The translations under genes and the position numbers were made by a program. The notes beneath the pieces were generated by a model. The model made no database searches. It had not been told where the DNA came from and saw nothing but the letters and a program-made list of their open reading frames with translations. A stretch of DNA of 64,000 nt from JACPUX01 sp964517465. Lineage in GTDB: Bacteria > Pseudomonadota > Gammaproteobacteria > Burkholderiales > Casimicrobiaceae. This document shows positions 59,361 through 64,000 of this stretch, in pieces. Every line of letters begins with the position of its first letter. The stretch's first letter is position 1. The stretch is from positions 16,861-80,860 of the forward strand of contig CAZFEK010000015.1 in NCBI GenBank assembly GCA_964517465.1, given 5' to 3'.

Positions 59361-60016
59361 ACCGGGCATTGGTGTTGGATTTTGGGAGCGTCATCACCAA
59401 GAGCCTGTTCGAGACGCACCCGCTCACCGAAGACGCCCTCGGCCTGCCGCGCGGCACGCTCACTTGGCGAGGACCATTCGACCCGCTGAGCGATCCTTTG
59501 TGGCAGGAGATGCAGGCCGAGCGCATCAGCGAGCGCGACTACTGGCTGCGACGCGCCCAGGAAGTCGGCGCGCTCTTGGGCGAAACCTGGACGGACATGG
59601 CAAGCTTTGTGGTTCGCGCCCGCGGCGGCGACCCCCAAACGATGATCCGGCCGGAAGCGATTGCCGCCATACGCCAAGCCAAGGCACTAGGCGCGAAGTT
59701 TGCGGTGCTCTCCAACGAATTGGATTTGTTCTACGGCACCGAACTGCGTCAGCGCGTGGCGGTGCTGCGAGAAGTCGATGTCATCATCGACGGCAGCTAC
59801 ACCCATATCCTGAAACCCGACCCCAGGGCTTATGCCCTGTGCCTTGAAGCCCTGAATCTGCCCGCTGCGGCCTGTGTTTTTGTCGACGATCAGGAACGCA
59901 ATGTCGCCGGCGCCCGAGCTGCGGGCATGCAAGCACTCCATTTCGACGTGTTGCATCCGGCCGCATCATTCGCCCAAGCGTTGGATGTTCTCGCAGCCTT
60001 GCCACCGCCATTATAG
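59357..60016 (+). CDS. HAD-superfamily hydrolase
   Basis: The 219-residue product is a HAD hydrolase with the first motif VLDFGSVIT (nucleophile Asp in D-F-G; the usual second Asp is Gly, as in several subfamilies), FAVLSNELDLFYG (motif II Ser), ILKPDPRAYALCLEAL (Lys) and VFVDDQERNVAGARAAGM (motif III Asp pair). The start overlaps the UPF0261 stop by four bases, so it is the third gene of a coupled trio. Its TAG stop is itself the first three bases of the 60 kb REP-like array. Confidence 0.88.
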   Translation: MNRALVLDFGSVITKSLFETHPLTEDALGLPRGTLTWRGPFDPLSDPLWQEMQAERISERDYWLRRAQEVGALLGETWTDMASFVVRARGGDPQTMIRPEAIAAIRQAKALGAKFAVLSNELDLFYGTELRQRVAVLREVDVIIDGSYTHILKPDPRAYALCLEALNLPAAACVFVDDQERNVAGARAAGMQALHFDVLHPAASFAQALDVLAALPPPL

Positions 60017-60898
60017 GAGCGCCGGAAGGCGCGAGCTTTTTTGGCCTTATGCCCCCCCGCCAGCGCTAACCCAAGCGCCCTATCGCGGCTGCCGCCGCTC
60101 CTACAATGCGTAATGAACATCGTGGCGCAACAATGCGCCCATGTAATGAACGTCATGGCGCAACAATGCGCCCATGTAATGAACATCATGGCGCAACAAT
60201 GCGCCCATGCCCTGTAGGAGCGCCGGAAGGCGCGAGCTTTTTTGGCCTTATGCCCCCCGCCAGCGCTCACCCAAGCGCCCTATCGCGGCTGCNNNNNNNN
60301 NNNNNNNNNNNNNNNNNNNNNNNNNNNNNNNNNNNNNNNNNNNNNNNNNNNNNNNNNNNNNNNNNNNNNNNNNNNNNNNNNNNNNNNNNNNNCTGCCGCC
60401 GCTCCTACAATGCGTAATGAACATCGTGGCGCAACAATGCGCCCATGCCCTGTAGGAGCGCCGGAAGGCGCGAGTTTTTTGGCCTTATGCCCCCCGCCAG
60501 CGCTCACCCAAGCGCCCTATCGCGGCTGCCGCCGCTCCTGCAGTGCGTAATGAACATCGTGGCGCAACAATGCGCCCATGTAATGAACGTCGTGGCACAA
60601 CAATGCGCCCATGCCCTGTAGGAGCGCCGGAAGGCGCGAGCTTTTTTGGCCTTATGCCCCCGCCAGCGCTAACCCAAGCGCCCTATCGCGGCTGCCGCCG
60701 CTCCTACAATGCGTAATAAACATCGTGGCACAACAATGCGCCCATGTAATGAACGTCGTGGCACAACAATGCGCCCATGTAATGAACGTCATGGCGCAAC
60801 AATGCGCCCATGCCCTGTAGGAGCGCCGGAAGGCGCGAGTTTTTTTGGCCTTATGCCCCCCGCCAGCGCTAACCCTAGCGCCCTATCGCCGCTCTAGA
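60014..60898 (+). repeat. Composite array of paired REP-like units (A) and 33-bp hairpin units (B)
   Basis: About 0.9 kb of alternating repeats. Unit A (about 95-100 bp) begins TAGGAGCGCCGGAAGGCGCG, runs on through AGCTTTTTTGG, and ends with an inverted element GGCTGCCGCCGCTCCTAC; reversed, this also starts GTAGGAG, so each A is an inverted pair (BIME-like). A copies start at about 60014, 60213, 60451, 60617 and 60816; one is cut by the N run. Unit B (33 bp, core GGCGCA-ACAA-TGCGCC, a 6-bp stem) occurs nine times: 60111-60209 (three), 60415-60447, 60548-60613 (two), 60714-60812 (three). The copies differ by few bases. There are no unique spacers, so it is not a CRISPR. Translated frames here are incidental. 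Confidence 0.9.
60293..60392. other. Assembly gap of 100 N
   Basis: Exactly 100 N fall inside a unit A of the repeat array. The real length is unknown; the array may hold more units than shown, since repeats of this kind often stop short-read assembly. Confidence 0.98.
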
Positions 60899-60926
60899 GA
60901 CTAGTCTCTAGACACTAGTTTCTAGA
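60893..60926. repeat. CTAG-periodic palindrome at the end of the array
   Basis: Five CTAG tetramers start at 60894, 60901, 60908, 60915 and 60922, exactly seven bases apart. Bases 60893-60912 form a perfect 20-bp palindrome and 60907-60926 an 18-of-20 palindrome that shares its edge. It lies three bases past the AraC-type gene stop (minus strand) and touches the last A unit. Confidence 0.85.
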
Positions 60927-60928
60927 AG

Positions 60929-61942
60929 CTACACGCTGCGCGCGGGATGGGCGCTGCCACGCAGGGTCTCCGAAGGCAGCTCGCCGAACATGCGGCGATA
61001 GTCGGTGGCGAAATGTGACAAGTGCCAAAATCCCCAGCGCGCCGCGATGTCTTGCACCGATTCTTTGGCGGGATCGGCCGACTTCAGCATGCGCCGAACA
61101 CCGTTCAGGCGCATGGCGCGCAAATAGCTCACCGGGTTCAACTGGAGCACTTCCTGAAAGCTGTATTGCAAGGTGCGCCGACTCACCTTGAGGCTGCGGC
61201 AGAGGTCTTCCACGGTGAGCGGCTCGTCGACATGCTGGCGCATGTATTCCTGGGCGCGGCTCACCAAGGTGTGCCGCCCCGTGGGCGGCGGGACGGCGCG
61301 TGCGGCCTCTTCCCCCGGCAACAGCACTTTCATGACGCTGGAGAGCAGCGCGTGCTCCAGGCCTTTTTGCATGGCCGGGAACTTGAGCATCGAGGGCGTG
61401 CGGGAGACCGATTCCAGGACAGTGAGCAAAAAAGACCGAAATTCGTCCACTTGCTCCTTGCCCGCCGCGACCACCGACATGCCGCCCAAGTCGCGCTCGA
61501 TGTCGCGTTGCTCGATTTCCTTGGCGTATTGCGCCAACACCCTTTCCGGCACCGCCACGGCGACGATGTCGAAATGTTCCGGGGCGCGGAAGTCGAGCTC
61601 GTCACCGCCGCGCATGGTCATGATGCTGTCCGGAGAAATCGGGTGGCCGCAAAAGTACCCTTTGCCCTGCATCATCACCGGCACGCCGAGCACCCGCTCG
61701 CCTTCGTGCATCAGACCCGCCTCGTACACCGAACGATTGGTGACCTCGCGAAAAAGCTGAATGCCGCGAAACCAGATCTCCATGAATCGCCCTTCGAACT
61801 GCCCGGGCGTGAGCTGTTCGTAGACCTGGTCCCAGTCGCGCAGACAAGCCGCCTGCTCGTCGGCGTCCCGTGTTTCGCGGCGCACCAGCGAATAGAGCGA
61901 GTTTTCATCCAGCGGATCGAAGAGATCCTTGGCCGTGCTCAT
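60929..61942 (-). CDS. AraC-family regulator (EutR-like)
   Basis: The 337-residue regulator starts at the ATG at 61942 (MSTAKDLFDPLDENSLYSL). The N-terminal domain has FRGIQLFREVTNRSVYEAGLMHEGERVLGVPVMMQGKGYFCGHPI and FDIVAVAVPE, in the style of EutR and other AraC regulators that read small ligands. The C-terminal double helix-turn-helix reads EPLTVEDLCRSLKVSRRTLQYSFQEVLQLNPVSYLRAMRL and the second helix pair QDIAARWGFWHLSHFATDYRRMFGELPSET (in parts). It is divergent from the amine dehydrogenase genes across a 211-base gap and so is the likely activator of that operon. Confidence 0.9.
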   Translation of the reverse strand: MSTAKDLFDPLDENSLYSLVRRETRDADEQAACLRDWDQVYEQLTPGQFEGRFMEIWFRGIQLFREVTNRSVYEAGLMHEGERVLGVPVMMQGKGYFCGHPISPDSIMTMRGGDELDFRAPEHFDIVAVAVPERVLAQYAKEIEQRDIERDLGGMSVVAAGKEQVDEFRSFLLTVLESVSRTPSMLKFPAMQKGLEHALLSSVMKVLLPGEEAARAVPPPTGRHTLVSRAQEYMRQHVDEPLTVEDLCRSLKVSRRTLQYSFQEVLQLNPVSYLRAMRLNGVRRMLKSADPAKESVQDIAARWGFWHLSHFATDYRRMFGELPSETLRGSAHPARSV

Positions 61943-62153
61943 GCCGAATTGGGATTGGGAGTCCGCATCATGGCGCCGAGTTAAGCCCAAAGGCGGCGCT
62001 TTGGCAAGTCTATCCGTCTGCCCGCCCCGGCGGAGCGAGCACCGGAGGCATTTGCCGATTTCGGCTAACGGCCGCGAGGAAACGCTGCTTACAATGCATC
62101 CGCCGCCCGAAGGAGGGGGAATCCACGCGGGCACTGAAGGAGGAGAAGTCGTC
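61943..62153. promoter_or_regulatory. Divergent control region of the AraC-type regulator and amine dehydrogenase operon
   Basis: This 211-base gap must carry both promoters. I see no clear -10/-35 pair and no obvious direct-repeat operator. The part nearest the amine dehydrogenase gene ends with AAGGAGGAG (62137-62145), its ribosome-binding site. Frames running through from the left edge of this gap are in phase with the amine dehydrogenase gene but lack a ribosome-binding site. Confidence 0.45.
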
Positions 62154-63302
62154 TTGAGACGCATCGGTCACATTCTGTCCGCCGTCGCGGGCCTGGCGCT
62201 CGGCGCGCTGGCCGCGCGTGCCGAGCTGCCCGCGGAAACCCTCGCGGTGGCGAAAATGCCGCCGCCGAATGAACATCGGCTGTATGTGTCGGACATCACC
62301 ATCCAGCACATCGTCGACAATCGCCTGCATGTGATCGATGGCGAGCAGTTGAAATACCTGGGTCAGATCTCGACCGGTTATGCGGGACAATCGACGCTGT
62401 CGCGCGACCGCCAGGAGCTTTATGTCACCGCGACCTATTTCCCGCGCCTGTCGCGCGGCGAGCGCACCGATGTGGTGGAAATCTACGACCCCGCCTCGCT
62501 GGAGTGGCGCGCCGAAATCGTCATTCCCCCGCGGCGCGCGCAAGCGCTGCCCTATTATGGCATCGTCCGCACTTCGCACGACGGCCGCTGGCTGTTCGTG
62601 CAAAACGCGACACCCGCCTCGTCGGTCACAGTGGTTGATTTGAAGGCGCGCAAGTTCGCCGCCGAAATTCCCACGCCGGGGTGTTGGATCGTCATTCCCT
62701 CGGAGACCGCGGGCAACCGCTTTTCGACCCTGTGCGGCGACGGCACGCTGGCCACGCACGTGCTGAACGAAGACGGCACGCTCAAGAGCAAAACCCGCAG
62801 CGCGCGCTTCTTCGACCCGGACCAAGACCCGGTCTACGTGCAAAGCCAGTCGATCGGCGACACGCATTATTTGGTGAGTTTTCATGGCCAGGTGTTCGCT
62901 GCCGACTTGTCGGGCGAAACTCCGCAGCTTGCTGCACCCTGGAGCTTACTCGCCGCGGCCGACGCCAAACAGAAGTGGCGCCCGGGAGGTTACCAGCTCT
63001 TTGCCGTGCATCGCGACGCGCGGCGGATGTTCATCGGCATGCACAAAAACGGCGCCGAAGGCACGCACAAAAATCCGGCGGATGAAATCTGGGTGCTCGA
63101 TCTCGAAGCCAAGAAGCGCGTGGCGCGCCTGCCCGGCCATGCCGCGGTGGCCTTGGTCGTGAGCCAGGGGGCGAAGCCCCGGCTTTATGCCCTCGACGCC
63201 GTCAAGATGGCCATCGCCAAATTCGATGCCGGCGCCCAGCCCAAATTCATCAAGCGCCTGGAAGGCGTGGCGGAATCGGCCACGATGCTGGAGCTGCATT
63301 GA
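62154..63302 (+). CDS. Quinoprotein amine dehydrogenase, large subunit (MauB/AauB)
   Basis: The 382-residue product is the beta-propeller heavy chain of a tryptophan-tryptophylquinone amine dehydrogenase. I use the TTG at 62154, eight bases after AAGGAGGAG, which gives a clean signal peptide (RRIGHILSAVAGLALGALAARA). Landmarks: EHRLYVSDITIQHIVDNRLHVIDGEQLKYLGQISTGYAGQ (in parts), ELYVTATYFPRLSRGERTDVVEIYD, and IVIPSETAGNRFSTLCGDGTL, with late KWRPGGYQLFAVHRDARRMFIGMH. Methylamine and aromatic amine dehydrogenases share this fold; the substrate cannot be told without the small subunit, which is beyond the window. Its stop overlaps the MauE start by four bases. Confidence 0.9.
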   Translation: MRRIGHILSAVAGLALGALAARAELPAETLAVAKMPPPNEHRLYVSDITIQHIVDNRLHVIDGEQLKYLGQISTGYAGQSTLSRDRQELYVTATYFPRLSRGERTDVVEIYDPASLEWRAEIVIPPRRAQALPYYGIVRTSHDGRWLFVQNATPASSVTVVDLKARKFAAEIPTPGCWIVIPSETAGNRFSTLCGDGTLATHVLNEDGTLKSKTRSARFFDPDQDPVYVQSQSIGDTHYLVSFHGQVFAADLSGETPQLAAPWSLLAAADAKQKWRPGGYQLFAVHRDARRMFIGMHKNGAEGTHKNPADEIWVLDLEAKKRVARLPGHAAVALVVSQGAKPRLYALDAVKMAIAKFDAGAQPKFIKRLEGVAESATMLELH

Positions 63303-63838
63303 TGCCGGCGCTGGACCCGATACTGACCCATCTCGCCGCCGCGACCATGGCCATCGTGCTGCTGGTCGCCGCCGGGCAGAAGCTCGTCGATCGTGAGGCC
63401 TTCGCGCTGGCGCTGGAACAGTACCGCCTGTTGCCCGAAGCCCTCGTTCCCTTCATCGCTTGGGTGCTGCCCTTGGCCGAAATCACCGCCGCCCTCGCCT
63501 TGCTGCCCCTGCCCAGCCGTCCTTGGGGTGCGCTGGCCGCGGCGGCGCTGCTCACCGTGGTGACGCTTGCGGTCGCCATCAATCTGGCGCGAGGCCGCTC
63601 CCATATCGACTGCGGTTGCGGTAGCCAAGGGGGACAGCATCTTTCCTGGGCGCTGGTGCTACGCAACCTCGTTTTGATCGGCCTGGCGCTCTTGGCCGAC
63701 GCGAGCAGCACCGGGCGCGAACTGGTCTGGCTCGACTCCCTTACCGTGGCCGGCGGCGCCATCGGCCTTTATGGCCTGTATGCCGCCGTGAATCAACTGC
63801 TCGCCAACACGCCCCGCCTGGCCCAATTGAGGAACTGA
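63299..63838 (+). CDS. MauE-family membrane protein
   Basis: The 179-residue membrane protein matches MauE, needed for export and disulfide formation of the amine dehydrogenase small subunit. Four hydrophobic segments are visible (IVLLVAAGQKLVDREAFALALEQYRLLPEAL, PFIAWVLPLAEITAALALL, LAAAALLTVVTLAVAINLARG, VLRNLVLIGLALL), and the conserved loop GRSHIDCGCGSQGG has the paired Cys thought to act in redox. The start overlaps the large-subunit stop (ATGA). Confidence 0.92.
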   Translation: MMPALDPILTHLAAATMAIVLLVAAGQKLVDREAFALALEQYRLLPEALVPFIAWVLPLAEITAALALLPLPSRPWGALAAAALLTVVTLAVAINLARGRSHIDCGCGSQGGQHLSWALVLRNLVLIGLALLADASSTGRELVWLDSLTVAGGAIGLYGLYAAVNQLLANTPRLAQLRN

Positions 63839-63842
63839 GTTC

Positions 63843-64000
63843 ATGAACGAAGCCTTGCTGATTTCCAACATCGTCCTTTGGGTCGTGGTGCTGGTGCTGT
63901 TGTTGGTTGTCTTCGCCTTGGCCCGCCAAATTGGAATCTTGTACGAGCGCATTGCGCCCATGGGCGCCTTGATGCTCGACACCGGCCCCAAGGTGGGCGA
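63843..64000 (+). CDS. MauD-like thioredoxin-family protein (partial at right edge)
   Basis: The first 52 residues are visible: one membrane anchor (LLISNIVLWVVVLVLLLVVFALARQIGILYERI) followed by APMGALMLDTGPKVG, the typical N-terminus of MauD, which helps fold the disulfide-rich amine dehydrogenase small subunit. The thioredoxin domain lies outside the window. The order large subunit, MauE, MauD matches aauBED/mauBED. The ATG at 63843 is four bases after the MauE stop. Confidence 0.88.
   Translation, partial: MNEALLISNIVLWVVVLVLLLVVFALARQIGILYERIAPMGALMLDTGPKVG

Noticed and set aside
60111..60812. 33-bp repeats as a possible CRISPR array
   Set aside because: The repeats are directly abutting or separated only by unit A, with no unique spacers and no cas genes.
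60106..60897. Several open frames made of repeated NEHRGATMRPC-like peptides
   Set aside because: They are translations of the 33-bp repeats in three phases and cross the N run; no ribosome-binding sites.

Overview
The window is a GC-rich chromosomal segment of a Gram-negative bacterium, most likely a betaproteobacterium. The evidence is the rpsF-priB-rpsR-rplI order next to dnaB, a System I (Ccm) cytochrome c maturation cluster, aceK, an IPTL-CTERM surface protein, a hut operon and an amine dehydrogenase (aau/mau type) cluster. A run of exactly 100 N at 60293-60392 marks a scaffold gap in a draft assembly. I saw no tRNA, rRNA, CRISPR array, transposase or phage gene. The taxonomic placement is inference from gene content.

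Layout. 0-4.5 kb: the end of an adenine deaminase gene, a small membrane protein, a glycine-zipper lipoprotein, then aceK translationally coupled to a cysteine-cluster protein. 4.5-7.6 kb (minus): dnaB and the rpsF-priB-rpsR-rplI operon, with a recognisable promoter and terminator. 7.6-10.8 kb: a lipoprotein peptidase, an aminotransferase, a DUF4124 protein and dtd. 10.9-19.6 kb: ccmI, an orphan PAS histidine kinase, then ccmABCDEFGH in tight overlap. 19.6-26.3 kb: VOC and DUF2784 proteins, a RhlE-type helicase, a pair of TPM-domain membrane proteins, and azoR-pirin divergent from a LysR regulator. 26.3-35.8 kb: a five-gene hutH-hutI-hutG-DUF2007-M1 peptidase operon, a haloacid dehalogenase, alanine dehydrogenase and purU.

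36.1-41.0 kb: an iron-uptake operon. A promoter overlapped by a near-perfect Fur box drives an unrecognised 63-residue protein, a P19-type periplasmic iron protein, an outer-membrane porin, a cupredoxin, an FTR1 permease with a TTG start, and a polyferredoxin. This resembles FtrABCD, with two added parts: the small ORF and the porin. It is the best candidate here for a new variant system.

41.2-46.2 kb: a glycan islet (RgpF-like protein, SEC-C/TPR protein, methyltransferase), then a 774-base stretch without a clear gene that holds the remnant of a second polyferredoxin tail. 46.5-50.0 kb: bacteriohemerythrin, a PLP aminotransferase, a GST broken by one stop codon, and a catalase-family protein. 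50.1-53.5 kb: two divergent exported beta-helix proteins. 53.7-60.0 kb: an amino-compound catabolic module (APC permease and aldehyde dehydrogenase, divergent from omega-aminotransferase, UPF0261 protein and HAD hydrolase). 60.0-60.9 kb: a composite array of REP-like inverted pairs and 33-bp hairpin repeats, ending in a CTAG-periodic palindrome. 60.9-64.0 kb: an AraC-type regulator divergent from amine dehydrogenase genes that run off the right edge.

Start codons were chosen by hand from ribosome-binding sites, overlaps and family N-termini, so several genes are shorter than the longest open frame. Family assignments rest on recognised motifs; no database search was run.
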